64,000 bases of DNA from BAIKAL-G1 sp943369525 (GCA_943369525.1 CALRNL020000001.1:62001-126000), one strand, 5' to 3'; counted from the stretch's first letter, positions 7,235 through 16,440 are shown. Program-made: numbers and translations. The notes: generated by a model from the sequence alone, not told the origin.

Positions 7235-9034
7235 ATGGTTCTGATCCAGGAACAGGCCGCCGTAGTGGTTTGGGGCGGTGGCACGGGCGGTGTGGCAGCG
7301 GCCCTGCAGGCGGCCCGCTCCGGTGCCCCCACCCTGTTGCTCACCCCCGGGCCCTGGCTGGGGGGCATGGTGAGTGCCGCTGGGGTCTGCGCCCCCGATG
7401 GCAACGAACTGAGCTGCTGGCAGAGCGGGCTCTGGGGTGCCTTCCTGCGGGAGCTGCAACGCCAGGAACCGGAGGGCCTCGACCAGAACTGGGTGAGTTG
7501 CTTCGGCTACCGGCCCACCACGGCGGAGGCGATCCTCCGGCGGTGGGTTGGGGCCGAACCGTTGCTGCGCTGGTGGCCGGAGGTGAAGCTGCTTGGGGCC
7601 AAACGGCGGGGCAACCGGGTGGTGGCCCTGGAGATCGAACGAGAAGGCGAAGCCCTGCGCCTCGCCTTGGACCTGTTGGTGGATGGCAGCGACCTGGGCG
7701 ACCTGTTCCCCCTCGTGGGCGCCCCCTACCGGCTCGGCTGGGAGCCCCAGGAGACCTGGGGTGAGCCCAGCGCCCCCAAGCTCCAAGCCCAGGTGGCTCA
7801 GTCCTTCTTCCAGCAGCAACTGGTGCAATCGCCCACCTGGGTGGTGATGGGCCAGCTGGCTGAGGGGGCCTGCCCCGCCGGCTCCCCCTTGCCTGCTCCG
7901 TTCGCAGGGGCCACCGAAGCCTTCGGCCTGGAGCGCACCCTCACCTATGGGCGCCTGCCCGGTGGCCTGGTGATGCTGAATTGGCCCCTACAGGGCAATG
8001 ACTGGCACCAGGGCCTGGCGGCGGCCTTCCAGCCGGGGTCCACCGACTACGACGAGCTACTAGCGGCGATGCGGGCCCACAGCGAGGCCTTTCTCGAGGC
8101 GTTCATCGGCGCCACCGACGGCTGGTTACAACCCGGCCAGGCCTTCCCCCGGGCCCAGGACCCCCTAGCCAGCGCTCGCCTGGGGGGTCCCAGCCCCCTG
8201 GCCCTGATGCCCTACTGGCGCGAGGGGCGCCGCTTGGTGGGTCTGGAGGTGGTGATCGAGCAGCAGCTGCTGCCCTCCGCTCCCGGCGAGGCGATCGCCC
8301 CCCTCTCCCTCGATGGCCAGGGCGCCATCACGTCCATCGCCGTCGGCAACTACCCCAACGACCACCACTACCCGGGACCGGACTGGCCCCTGGCTGCCAA
8401 GAGTTGCCGCTGGGGGGGGCGCTGGAGCGGCACGCCCTTCTGCATCCCCTACGGGGCCCTGGTCAGCGCCGGCATCGAGAATCTGCTGGCGGCCGACAAG
8501 GGTTTCAGCAGTAGCCACATGGCCAATGGCGCCACCCGGCTCCAACCCCTAATCCTCAACATCGGCCAGGCGGCTGGCCTGGCGGCAGCCCTCTGCTGGC
8601 AGGCCCAGATCCCCCCGGCCGGCCTGCCGTTGCGCCAGCTGCAGGAGGCCCTGCTCAACGACCCCCTGGCACCGGCGGGCCCCGTGCCCCTTTGGGATAC
8701 CCCTTGGCACCATCCCCGCTGGGCGGAACGCCAACGCCGGGTCCTGGACGATCCCTCCCTGCTGGGTCGGGACGGCCACTTCGCCGGGGCCGCCGCGCCC
8801 AGGCCCCAGGCTGGATGCTCCGAACCCATGGAATCCCTCTGGCAGGGCTGGATCCACCCCGATGGCTCCGGGGGCTATGGCTTCAGCAATGGCGCTGGCC
8901 GCTGGCCCCTGATCACCCTGGAGCCCGCCATGCACCAGTGGTTGGCAGGGTTGGACCAGCCCCAGGAGGTGGAGTTGATTGGCTGTCTCAACCCCTGGGG
9001 ACCCTGGTTGCGGGTGTCTCGTCTGGCCCGTTGA
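7235..9034 (+). CDS. FAD-dependent oxidoreductase (FAD_oxidored family), substrate unknown
   Basis: 599-residue flavoprotein. The Rossmann dinucleotide motif sits at the N-terminus (VVVWGGGTGGVAAALQAARS), followed by GPWLGGMVSAAGVCAPDGNE, the region that contacts FAD in this family. The FAD-closing segment near the C-terminus reads NLLAADKGFSSSHMANGATR and then NIGQAAGLAAAL. These features place it in the FAD_oxidored (PF12831-type) group, found in many bacteria without a settled substrate. No signal peptide or membrane helix is visible. It is a single gene, divergent from metG and convergent with the RNase gene; the 110-bp convergent spacer is GC-rich with no clear terminator. The specific reaction cannot be named from sequence. 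Confidence 0.85.
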   Translation: MVLIQEQAAVVVWGGGTGGVAAALQAARSGAPTLLLTPGPWLGGMVSAAGVCAPDGNELSCWQSGLWGAFLRELQRQEPEGLDQNWVSCFGYRPTTAEAILRRWVGAEPLLRWWPEVKLLGAKRRGNRVVALEIEREGEALRLALDLLVDGSDLGDLFPLVGAPYRLGWEPQETWGEPSAPKLQAQVAQSFFQQQLVQSPTWVVMGQLAEGACPAGSPLPAPFAGATEAFGLERTLTYGRLPGGLVMLNWPLQGNDWHQGLAAAFQPGSTDYDELLAAMRAHSEAFLEAFIGATDGWLQPGQAFPRAQDPLASARLGGPSPLALMPYWREGRRLVGLEVVIEQQLLPSAPGEAIAPLSLDGQGAITSIAVGNYPNDHHYPGPDWPLAAKSCRWGGRWSGTPFCIPYGALVSAGIENLLAADKGFSSSHMANGATRLQPLILNIGQAAGLAAALCWQAQIPPAGLPLRQLQEALLNDPLAPAGPVPLWDTPWHHPRWAERQRRVLDDPSLLGRDGHFAGAAAPRPQAGCSEPMESLWQGWIHPDGSGGYGFSNGAGRWPLITLEPAMHQWLAGLDQPQEVELIGCLNPWGPWLRVSRLAR

Positions 9035-9144
9035 GCTTGGGGGTTGATCTGAACCCTTGGACTTGAACCATGGGCTCAGGCCTGGCCCAGGCTGGGTGGG
9101 CCGGGCGGTTCAGACCTAACCCGGCCAATTCCAGGGGGCTCAGG

Positions 9145-11199
9145 TCAACCAGGTCCCAGGCCGTGGGGGCCAGATCCCCGCTGGCCCGTAAGGCGCAGCA
9201 GATCCGCAAACGAATCGACCTCGCGCACCTTCACCACCAACCCATCCCCCGGTTCACAGGACTCGCGCACCAGCACCGGCAGGTCCATGGCCAGGGCATC
9301 GAGTCGCACCAGGGCGAGGCCGTCCTGGGGCTTGAGCCAGCGGAGGAAGAGACCCGCGAAGGGTTCCTGCCGGTGGCCTTCAAACCAAACCTGTTGCCAG
9401 TGGCGCTGGTCATCGCGGCTGATCTGGATCCCCTGGCGCTGGGCGTGGTCCAGCTGGTCGAGAAGCTCGCCAAGATCCTCGGCTGTGGTTGGGGTTTCGC
9501 CAGCCGCCTGGGCCGCCAGCTGGCGCTGGGCAATCAGATCGCCGTAGCGGCGAATCGGAGAGGTGATCTGCACGTAGGCCGCCAGGCCCAGGCTGAAGTG
9601 GGGGGCCGGCTGGGCGGTGGTCAAGCCGCGGCTGAGCCCCTTGCGCAGGGCCGCATGGCGCACGGGGCCCGGCGGCAAGGCCAGAAGTTCCGCCTCCGGC
9701 GGCAGCTGGCAATCGGGCTGGCTGCGGTAGGGCAGGGCCAGGTGGCGCTGGGCCCCGAGCTCCCCCACCACGGCCCCGGCCAGGATCATCGCCTCGGCCA
9801 CCAGGAGCCGCGACACCGAAGGCTCCACCACCTCCAGCTCCGGCCGGCCGTCCTGCTGGCGGATGCGACCCTCGCTTTGGTCCATCTGGAGGGCGCCCCG
9901 GGCCTGGCGCCATTGGCGCCGGCGCTGCAACAGGCCATCGAGCACGGCCAGGTCCCGATCGGGCGGTGGCGCCAACTCGATCAACGCATCGGCATCGTCG
10001 TAGGTGAGCCGGTAGCGCGGCCGGATCCAGGAGCGCAGCAGCCGGTGGCTAGCCACGGCCCCGTCGCCATCGAGCCCTACGGCCAAACTCCAGGCGGCGC
10101 AGCGCTGGCCCTGGCGCAGGCTGAAGGGCCCCTCCGAGAGGGCGGGCGGGAACATCGGCACACTGCCACCCGCCAGGTAGAGGCTGCTGGCCCGGCGCAG
10201 GGCCTCCTGATCGAGGGGAGTGCCGGCAGCCACCAGCCGGTCCGGATCGGCCACATGGATCCAAATCAGCCAGCCCGCCTCTCCGTTGGGCTCGAGCGAG
10301 AGGGCATCGTCGATTTCGCGGGTGTCGGCGTCGTCGATCGTCACGGTTTTGAGGCCGGTGAGGTCGGCCCGCCCGTCATCGCCAGGCCAGGGCTGCTCCG
10401 CTCGCGCCGCCAGGTCGGCCGCCGCGGCGAGCAGCTCGGAACTGAATCCGGCCGACCAGGTGGTGCCCGCCAGGCTGGGGAGCCGATGGGCATCCCAGAG
10501 GCCCAGGTCACTGAGTAGGCGCCGGATCTCGCCGCTGCTTGTGCCACAGCCGGCCGCCTGCAGGGTCTGGCGCAGTTCCAGGCCCGGCGGGCCCGTTTCC
10601 TCGCCCAGGGCCAGGATCTGAAGGGACTCAAGCTCGGCCCGCTGGTCAGCCTGGGCTGCGGCCAACTGCTCGGGTCCGAGGGGCTGGCGAGCGGCCAGGA
10701 GCCGATGCCAGTGCTGGCGGCGAGTTTCGCGCAAAACCAACTTGCGGCGGTCGCGGCGCAGCTGGCGCAGGTCATCAAGACCGCGGCGCTGGACCTGGCC
10801 CTGGCGCCACCGGAAAAAATCCTGCTGGTGCAACAGCAGCCACGTGGCCGCCAGGGCCTCGGCCGTGGCGGCCGGGGCGAGCAACTCCACCAAGGCGGCC
10901 AGGGCCAGGGGGCCGTCTTCGCCCTCCAGCAACAGCCAGGCGGCTGCCAGGTCGCGGCGGCTGGGAGTGGCCGCATCTAGGGCTGCAGCCGTGAATTGCC
11001 AAGGCAAAGCCCCCAGGCTGGCCGCGGGGGCCGCGCCTGGGGGCAAAGGAGAGATCAGGTCTAGCTCCCGCAGGGGCAGGCGCTCCGGCTTGGCCTCCCA
11101 TCCCACCAAAACGGCCGCCTTGCTGCCATGAAGATTGGAAACCAAAGCCAACCGGGGACCTGAACGGGTCTGAACTCCGACCAGGTCGCCGTTTTGCAA
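9145..11199 (-). CDS. rnb: RNB-family exoribonuclease (RNase II/R type)
   Basis: 684-residue 3'-5' exoribonuclease. The RNB catalytic core begins near residue 275 with the signature TVTIDDADTREIDDALSLE, whose aspartates coordinate the catalytic Mg2+. It continues through ALRRASSLYLAGGSVPMFPP, SEGPFSLRQGQRCAAWSLAV and the late motif YVQITSPIRRYGDLIAQRQL. A C-terminal OB/S1-like region follows. The N-terminus (NGDLVGVQTRSGPRLALVSN) is the short cyanobacterial form and no long Lys-rich tail is seen. The apparent start is TTG at 11199, 8 nt after a perfect stem-loop that spans the rpsR stop codon, so rpsR and this gene are probably one transcript with structure-modulated expression. The RNase II versus RNase R choice is not settled. 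Confidence 0.9.
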   Translation of the reverse strand: MQNGDLVGVQTRSGPRLALVSNLHGSKAAVLVGWEAKPERLPLRELDLISPLPPGAAPAASLGALPWQFTAAALDAATPSRRDLAAAWLLLEGEDGPLALAALVELLAPAATAEALAATWLLLHQQDFFRWRQGQVQRRGLDDLRQLRRDRRKLVLRETRRQHWHRLLAARQPLGPEQLAAAQADQRAELESLQILALGEETGPPGLELRQTLQAAGCGTSSGEIRRLLSDLGLWDAHRLPSLAGTTWSAGFSSELLAAAADLAARAEQPWPGDDGRADLTGLKTVTIDDADTREIDDALSLEPNGEAGWLIWIHVADPDRLVAAGTPLDQEALRRASSLYLAGGSVPMFPPALSEGPFSLRQGQRCAAWSLAVGLDGDGAVASHRLLRSWIRPRYRLTYDDADALIELAPPPDRDLAVLDGLLQRRRQWRQARGALQMDQSEGRIRQQDGRPELEVVEPSVSRLLVAEAMILAGAVVGELGAQRHLALPYRSQPDCQLPPEAELLALPPGPVRHAALRKGLSRGLTTAQPAPHFSLGLAAYVQITSPIRRYGDLIAQRQLAAQAAGETPTTAEDLGELLDQLDHAQRQGIQISRDDQRHWQQVWFEGHRQEPFAGLFLRWLKPQDGLALVRLDALAMDLPVLVRESCEPGDGLVVKVREVDSFADLLRLTGQRGSGPHGLGPG

Positions 11200-11207
11200 G
11201 GAACGAG

Positions 11208-11227
11208 CTGAGGGCGTCAGCCCTCAG
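11208..11227 (-). promoter_or_regulatory. Stem-loop spanning the rpsR stop codon, 5' of the RNase start
   Basis: Perfect 8-bp stem (CTGAGGGC / GCCCTCAG) with a four-base loop that contains the rpsR stop codon. It ends 8 nt before the TTG start of the downstream RNase gene, so it overlaps the position where a ribosome-binding site would be. There is no U-tract, so a simple terminator is unlikely; it may lower or couple translation of the RNase, or act as a processing site. Confidence 0.5.
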
Positions 11228-11438
11228 GATTAACGAAGGGCAGCAACGCCATGATGCGGGCACGCTTCACGGCGTTGGTGAGGTCGCGTTGCTGCTGGGC
11301 GGTGAGGCCGGTGAGGCGACGGGCCAGGATTTTCCCGCGCTCGGTGATGAACTTCTTGAGGAGGTCCACATCCTTGTAGTCGATTGGGTCGCCGGGCTTG
11401 ATCGGCGACAGGCGCTTTTTAAAAAAGGAGCTGGTCAT
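11217..11438 (-). CDS. rpsR: 30S ribosomal protein S18
   Basis: 73-residue S18, normal length. The basic N-terminus MTSSFFKKRLSPIKPGDPID leads into the conserved core DVDLLKKFITERGKILARRL and TGLTAQQQRDLTNAVKRAR, ending IMALLPFV. S18 binds with S6 on the 30S platform. In cyanobacteria rpsR is regularly paired with rpmG, as here: rpmG ends 37 bp upstream, so the two ribosomal genes are transcribed together toward the RNase gene. Confidence 0.98.
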   Translation of the reverse strand: MTSSFFKKRLSPIKPGDPIDYKDVDLLKKFITERGKILARRLTGLTAQQQRDLTNAVKRARIMALLPFVNPEG

Positions 11439-11475
11439 GGATGAACGGAAGAAGGGGTGGGCAGCAAGGCGAGGA

Positions 11476-11670
11476 TCACTTGATTTCCTTGTGAACCGTG
11501 GACTTGTTGCAGTGGGGGCAGAACTTCTTCAGTTCAATCCGCTCGGTGGTGTTGCGGCGGTTCTTCTCGGTGGTGTAACGGGACACACCGGGGGAACGCT
11601 TCGCGGGGTTGGACCGGCATTCGGTGCACTCAAGAGTGATCACGAGCCGGACGCCCTTGTTTTTGGCCAT
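11476..11670 (-). CDS. rpmG: 50S ribosomal protein L33
   Basis: 64-residue L33 in the cysteine-containing, zinc-ribbon form: LECTEC near the N-terminus and FCPHCNKS near the C-terminus give two CxxC pairs. The ATG at 11670 (MAKNKGVRLVITLE) fits family length; 12 more in-frame residues upstream are not L33-like. The middle segment RYTTEKNRRNTTERIELKKF is typical. It is the first gene of the rpmG-rpsR-RNase cluster and is divergent from pheT, with a 114-bp spacer that must hold both promoters. Carrying all four zinc ligands implies the zinc-dependent paralogue. Confidence 0.97.
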   Translation of the reverse strand: MAKNKGVRLVITLECTECRSNPAKRSPGVSRYTTEKNRRNTTERIELKKFCPHCNKSTVHKEIK

Positions 11671-11784
11671 AAGGACGTTGCGCCGCTGTTGCGATGCAAA
11701 TGACAATGCAACACCTTACCCCGTCGCCCGACCCAGTGCTGCCAAGGCCGGTGCCTAGGATCCGGCCACTTCCCCCTTAAGTCG

Positions 11785-14310
11785 ATGCGGGTCTCGCTCC
11801 AATGGCTGCGGGAGCTTGTGGCCTGTGATCTTGCGGCCGCCGAGCTGGGCGAGCGCCTTTCGATGGCCGGCTTCGAGCTCGATGGCCTCGAGGATCTCGC
11901 CGCCCAGGCCGCCGGTGTGGTCGTGGGCTACGTGGAGCAGCGCGATCCCCATCCCAATGCCGACAAGCTGAGTGTCTGCCGGGTGCAGATCGGCGCCGCC
12001 GAACCGCTGCAGATTGTCTGTGGTGCGGCCAACGTGCGCGCTGGCATCCATGTGCCCGTGGCCACCGTGGGCGCCTACCTGCCCGCCGTGGACCTCACGA
12101 TCAAGCCGGCCGAACTGCGGGGCGTGGCCAGCAGCGGCATGATCTGCTCCCTCAAGGAGCTGGGCCTGGCTGACAGCTCTGATGGCATCGCCATCCTTGA
12201 CCAATTGCTCGTGCGGGTGCCTGAGGTTGGCGCGCCGGTGGGGCCCAGTTTTGGCCTGGATGACCAGGTCATGGAGCTGGCGATCACCGCCAACCGGCCC
12301 GATGGCCTCTCGATGCGGGGCATTGCCCGGGAGGTGGCGGCCCTCACCGGCGCCCCCCTGACCCTGCCGCCGGCCGATCCGTCGATCGCTGCCGAACCCT
12401 TGCCCCTGGCGGCAGAAGCTCTGGCCGCCATGGAAGCCGGTGGCCTCTTCAGCATCACGGCCCTCCAGGGGATCCGGCCGGCAGCATCGCCGCGGTGGCT
12501 GCAGAGCCGGCTGGAGCGCTCGGGCCTGCGGCCGATCAATGCCGTGGTGGACATCACCAATCTGGTGATGCTGGAAACCGGCCAGCCGCTCCATGCCTTT
12601 GATGCCACCAGCCTGGGCCAGCTGGGCGGCGCTGGCGATCGCCCCGCCATTGGGGCGATCGGCTTGCGTCAGGGAACCGGCCAAGACCGCTTCGCCGCCC
12701 TCGATGGCAGCGAGCACCAGCTCAGCGGGGAAGCCCTGGTGGTCACCTACGCAGACAGGCCCATCGCCCTAGCGGGGGTGATCGGGGGGGCCGAGAGCGC
12801 TGTGACTGCTACCAGCACGGAGATCTGGCTGGAGGCGGCCGTGTTCGCCCCCCAGGCGGTGCGCCGCAGTGCCCGCAGCACGGGCCTGCGCACCGATGCC
12901 AGCACACGCTTTGAAAAGGGATTGCCGCCCGAGGTCACCCTGGCGGCGGCCGATCGGGCCGTGGCCCTGTTGCAGGAACTTTGCGGTGCCACGGTGGTGG
13001 GCCGTTGGTGTCACCAGGGGCCTGCTGCGGGGCCCAGCCCCCTGCTGCTGCGCCGCGATGCCCTGCACCAATTGCTAGGCCCCGTTCAGGTGCTTGCGGG
13101 CGAACCCGGCGACCTGGAAGACCTCGAAGACGACCAAATCATCCAAACCCTCACCGCCCTGGGCTGCGAGCTGGTCGAGCGGGAGGCTGGCGATGGTTGG
13201 GATGTGCTGGTGCCCCCCTCCCGCAGCCAGGATTTGGTGCGGGAGGTGGACCTGATTGAGGAGGTCGCCCGGCTGGTGGGCTACGACCGCTTCGCCTGCC
13301 ACCTGCCCGATCCCCTCGAACCCGGCGGCCTCAGCCCCAACCAACAGGTGGAACGGCGCCTCCGCCGCGCCCTGGCCTCTGCGGGCCTGCAGGAAACTTG
13401 CCATCTCTCCCTGGGACCAGCCAGCAGCATCCTCAGCTCCCCCGGGGCTGGAGCCAGTTCAGCTGCCCCCGGCCTGCCCGCGCCCGCCCGGCTGCCCCTC
13501 GCCAACCCCCTGCTGGCCGACTACAGCCACCTGCGGGATGGCTTGGTGGAGGAGCTGCTGCTGGCGGCCCGCCGCAACCTGCAGGCGGGCCGCTCGGGCT
13601 TCTGGGCCTTTGAGATCGGCACCGTCTTTGCCCCAGGGGCCCAAGCCCCCAGCCAAAGCCAGCGTCTGGGCGGGATTGTCTGTGGCAGCCGCCCCTCCGA
13701 GCTCTGGAGCGCCGGCGGCAAACCCCTCGCCCCGACCTATTTCCAGGCTAGGGGCCTGCTGCAACAGGCCCTAGGGGCCCTGGCAATCCCCCCGGAAGAT
13801 CGGCTTCTTGCCAAGCCGGCGGACCATCCCTTCCTCCACCCCGGCCGTGCGGCCCAGCTCCTGATCGAGGGGCGCCCCGTGGGCTGGTTTGGCCAGCTCC
13901 ATCCGCTCCAAGCAGAAGCCCTTGATCTGCCGGAAGCCACCCATCTGTTTGAACTGGAGCTGGCTCCCCTGCTGACGGCAGCGACCCGCCGCAACCGCTT
14001 CCAGCCCAGTTTTGCCGCCTATGCCACCGTGCCAGCCTCGGAGCGGGACCTGGCCCTGGTGGTGCCCACCAGCGTCAGCTGTGGCCAGTTGCTGGCGGCG
14101 ATCCGCAAGGCCGGCAAGCCCCTGCTGGAGCAAGCTGATTTGCTCGATCGCTACGAGGGGGCCCAGGTGGCCGCCGGCTCCTGCAGCCAGGCCTTCCGGC
14201 TGCGCTATCGCGATGCCAAGCGCACCCTCACCGAGGCCGAAGTCGAACAGGCGCACCAAGCGGTTCGCAGGGCCCTCGAGAGCCAGTTCCAAGCCCAGTT
14301 ACGGAGCTAG
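11785..14310 (+). CDS. pheT: Phenylalanyl-tRNA synthetase beta subunit
   Basis: 841-residue beta subunit of the heterotetrameric PheRS. Domains in order: N-terminal B1 (MRVSLQWLRELVACDLAAAE), an EMAP-type tRNA-binding domain (VGYVEQRDPHPNADKLSVCR), the B3/B4 editing region with RPINAVVDITNLVMLETGQP, the B5 DNA-binding-like domain (DLVREVDLIEEVARLVGYDR), the catalytic-like core, and a C-terminal anticodon-binding ferredoxin fold (FAAYATVPASERDLALVVPT through ALESQFQAQLRS). The full length indicates an intact gene. pheS is not in the window, so the subunits are encoded apart, as usual in cyanobacteria. The start is the ATG at 11785, 14 codons before CDLAAAELGERLSMAGFEL. Confidence 0.97.
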   Translation: MRVSLQWLRELVACDLAAAELGERLSMAGFELDGLEDLAAQAAGVVVGYVEQRDPHPNADKLSVCRVQIGAAEPLQIVCGAANVRAGIHVPVATVGAYLPAVDLTIKPAELRGVASSGMICSLKELGLADSSDGIAILDQLLVRVPEVGAPVGPSFGLDDQVMELAITANRPDGLSMRGIAREVAALTGAPLTLPPADPSIAAEPLPLAAEALAAMEAGGLFSITALQGIRPAASPRWLQSRLERSGLRPINAVVDITNLVMLETGQPLHAFDATSLGQLGGAGDRPAIGAIGLRQGTGQDRFAALDGSEHQLSGEALVVTYADRPIALAGVIGGAESAVTATSTEIWLEAAVFAPQAVRRSARSTGLRTDASTRFEKGLPPEVTLAAADRAVALLQELCGATVVGRWCHQGPAAGPSPLLLRRDALHQLLGPVQVLAGEPGDLEDLEDDQIIQTLTALGCELVEREAGDGWDVLVPPSRSQDLVREVDLIEEVARLVGYDRFACHLPDPLEPGGLSPNQQVERRLRRALASAGLQETCHLSLGPASSILSSPGAGASSAAPGLPAPARLPLANPLLADYSHLRDGLVEELLLAARRNLQAGRSGFWAFEIGTVFAPGAQAPSQSQRLGGIVCGSRPSELWSAGGKPLAPTYFQARGLLQQALGALAIPPEDRLLAKPADHPFLHPGRAAQLLIEGRPVGWFGQLHPLQAEALDLPEATHLFELELAPLLTAATRRNRFQPSFAAYATVPASERDLALVVPTSVSCGQLLAAIRKAGKPLLEQADLLDRYEGAQVAAGSCSQAFRLRYRDAKRTLTEAEVEQAHQAVRRALESQFQAQLRS

Positions 14311-14381
14311 GACCCGTCTCGATCGGGGCGCTGCCAAAGGCGCAGCGGCCGGCCCCTAGACCTGGTTGGATCCAGGGCGGC

Positions 14382-15764
14382 TCAGATCCGTTTCAGCACG
14401 GCCAGGGTCTCCACATGGCTGGTTTGGGGGAAAAAGTCGATCGGTTGCACGCTGCGAACGGCCAGCCGGCCTTCGCCCGTCAACAGGGCCAGGTCGCGGG
14501 CCAGGGTGGCCGGGTTGCAGCTGATGTAGGCCACGGTGGCAGGCGGTTCCGCGCCGATCGCGGCACTGAGGAGGGCGGGTAGGCCCTTGCGGGGGGGATC
14601 GAGCAGCAGGCCATCGATGGAACCCAGCCGCTCCACCAGGGTGCTGCCCACTTCGGCCTGCTCAAAGCTGGCCCGGTTGAGCCCGTTGGCCACGGCATTG
14701 GACCGGGCCTGCTCGACCGAGCCCAGGTGGCTCTCCAAACCCAACACCTGGGCCCCAGCGGCGGCCAGGGGCAGGCTGAAGGTGCCGATGCCGCAGTAGG
14801 CATCAACCAACTCCTGACCCTCAAGGGGCCCGAAGGCCTCCAGCAACAGGGGAACGAGCCGTTCGGCCTGAACCGTGTTGACCTGGAAGAAGGTATCGGG
14901 GGCGATGCTGAGGCCGACGCCGGCAAAGCGTTCACGCACAAAACCCCGCCCGGCCAGCAGCCGCGTTTCGGGCCCCATCAGGGTGTTGGTGGCCAGGGGC
15001 TGGAGGTTGAGACACACCCCCACCACCTGGGGCCAGCGCTCCAACCAGTGGGCGGCGATGTCCTCAAGGCCATCTAGCTCGTCGTGGCTGCTGATCAGGG
15101 TGATCAGAATCTCGCCACTGTGGTGGCCGACCCGCAGGGCCAGGTGGCGCAGGCCGCCCTCCTGCTCCAGATGGACATCGACCGGCCAGTCGCTGGCCTC
15201 CAGGTCGGCCTTGAGGGGCGCGATCAGGGCATCGATGCGGGGATCGAGCACCGGGCAGCGGTTGAGGTTGACGATGCGGTGGCTGCCGCGGCGGTAATAG
15301 CCGGCCCGTAACTGGCCATCGCCCTCGCGCCGTTCCAAGGGAATCGTGGCCCGGTTGCGGTAGCCCAGGCTGGTCTCCGCCGCGATGAGGGGTGCCACGG
15401 CGCAGTCGAGCCCGCCAATGCGGCGCAGGGCCTGCGCAACAAGCTGTTGCTTCCAAAGGGCTTGGGGAGCGTCTTGCCAATGCTGCAGGCTGCAGCCGCC
15501 GCAGCGTTCGGCCAGGATGCAGGGGGGACGGCGCCGCAGGGGCGAGGCCACCACCACGGCCTGGAGTTCGGCCTCGAGGTGGCGCTTCTGGACGCGCCGC
15601 ACCACCACGGCAACCCGTTCCTCGGGCAGGGCTCCGGGCACGAACACCACCCGCTCCTGCCAGCGGCCCACCCCCTGGCCGTCGTGGCCCAGGTCAGTGA
15701 TGTCGAGTTCAAAGCGATCGCCGATGCGGCCGATGGGCGCGGTGGCGGAAGGGGGATGGACCAT
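14382..15764 (-). CDS. rlmD: 23S rRNA (uracil-C5)-methyltransferase, RlmD/RumA family
   Basis: 460-residue SAM-dependent m5U methyltransferase. An N-terminal TRAM domain (LDITDLGHDGQGVGRWQERV) precedes a 4Fe-4S cluster site with cysteines spaced C-x5-C-x2-C (CILAERCGGCSLQHW); a further cysteine in NLNRCPVLDPRID likely completes it. The SAM-binding domain has QELVDAYCGIGTFSLPLA, and the catalytic nucleophile lies in the C-terminal motif YISCNPATLARDLALL. In Gram-positive bacteria and cyanobacteria a single enzyme of this type may modify both U747 and U1939, so RlmCD is an alternative name. It is convergent with pheT (71-bp spacer) and divergent from apcD (92 bp). Confidence 0.93.
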   Translation of the reverse strand: MVHPPSATAPIGRIGDRFELDITDLGHDGQGVGRWQERVVFVPGALPEERVAVVVRRVQKRHLEAELQAVVVASPLRRRPPCILAERCGGCSLQHWQDAPQALWKQQLVAQALRRIGGLDCAVAPLIAAETSLGYRNRATIPLERREGDGQLRAGYYRRGSHRIVNLNRCPVLDPRIDALIAPLKADLEASDWPVDVHLEQEGGLRHLALRVGHHSGEILITLISSHDELDGLEDIAAHWLERWPQVVGVCLNLQPLATNTLMGPETRLLAGRGFVRERFAGVGLSIAPDTFFQVNTVQAERLVPLLLEAFGPLEGQELVDAYCGIGTFSLPLAAAGAQVLGLESHLGSVEQARSNAVANGLNRASFEQAEVGSTLVERLGSIDGLLLDPPRKGLPALLSAAIGAEPPATVAYISCNPATLARDLALLTGEGRLAVRSVQPIDFFPQTSHVETLAVLKRI

Positions 15765-15827
15765 CCCCCGACCCTATCGGTGCGTAACACCTCTCGTCAG
15801 ATGGCCGGGTTCAGGCCGCAGGCTGGA

Positions 15828-15833
15828 TACAAT
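15828..15833 (+). promoter_or_regulatory. apcD: Putative -10 box of the apcD promoter
   Basis: TACAAT lies 23 bp upstream of the chosen apcD ATG, in the 92-bp divergent spacer between rlmD and apcD. It fits the bacterial -10 consensus at five of six positions. No convincing -35 hexamer sits at 17-bp spacing, which is common at cyanobacterial promoters. The implied leader is short and lacks an obvious Shine-Dalgarno sequence. Confidence 0.4.
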
Positions 15834-15856
15834 TGCAGGGCGCATGGTGCTATCGG

Positions 15857-16351
15857 ATGAGCGTCGTTCGGGATCTGATCCTTCAGGCAGATGATCAGCT
15901 GCGTTACCCGACCGGCGGCGAACTGCGCTCCATGGTCGAGTTTTTGGCGGAAGGGGGTGGACGGCTGCGCGTGGTCCGGGCCCTCACGGACAACGAGCGC
16001 AAGATTGTTGATGAGGCCGCCCGCCAGCTATTCAGCCGCAAACCCGACTACGTGGCCCCGGGTGGCAACGCCTACGGCCAAAAGCAGCGGGCCCAATGCC
16101 TGCGCGATTTCAGCTGGTACCTGCGCCTTGTCACCTATGGGGTGCTGGCCGGCAGCACCGAGATGATCCAGCAGATTGGCCTGGTCGGTGCCCGCGAGAT
16201 GTACAACAGCTTGGGTGTGCCCATGCCCGGCATGGTGGAGGCGATGCGCTGCATCAAAGACGCCTCCTTAGTGCTTCTCGCCGCCGACGATGCCACCCTG
16301 GCAGCCCCCTATTTCGACTACCTCATTCAGGGCATGCAGACCCCGAACTGA
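15857..16351 (+). CDS. apcD: Allophycocyanin alpha-B subunit (ApcD)
   Basis: 164-residue biliprotein of the allophycocyanin family. ApcD is one of the phycobilisome core's terminal emitters and passes excitation energy mainly toward photosystem I. The start MSVVRDLILQADDQLRYPTG is the ApcD form rather than ApcA or ApcF. The chromophore-binding cysteine is in the conserved stretch RAQCLRDFSWYLRLVTYG, and the C-terminal LAAPYFDYLIQGM is typical. The ATG at 15857 matches family length; an upstream in-frame ATG at 15833 overlaps the putative -10 box. The gene is monocistronic: it is divergent from rlmD and followed by a strong intrinsic terminator. No other phycobilisome gene is in the window. 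Confidence 0.95.
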   Translation: MSVVRDLILQADDQLRYPTGGELRSMVEFLAEGGGRLRVVRALTDNERKIVDEAARQLFSRKPDYVAPGGNAYGQKQRAQCLRDFSWYLRLVTYGVLAGSTEMIQQIGLVGAREMYNSLGVPMPGMVEAMRCIKDASLVLLAADDATLAAPYFDYLIQGMQTPN

Positions 16352-16411
16352 AGCGTTGCCGTGGAGCCTTGATGGGCTATTCCCCATAAGGGGAGCCGGT
16401 CCAATCAGCTC

Positions 16412-16434
16412 AAGGCCCTTGCGGGCCTTTTTTT
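16412..16434 (+). terminator. apcD: Intrinsic terminator of apcD
   Basis: A 7-bp perfect stem AAGGCCC / GGGCCTT with loop TTGC is followed directly by a run of T, 61 bp after the apcD stop codon. It is the only textbook rho-independent terminator I can see in the window, which fits a highly expressed monocistronic photosynthesis gene. Confidence 0.9.
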
Positions 16435-16440
16435 AATGGC

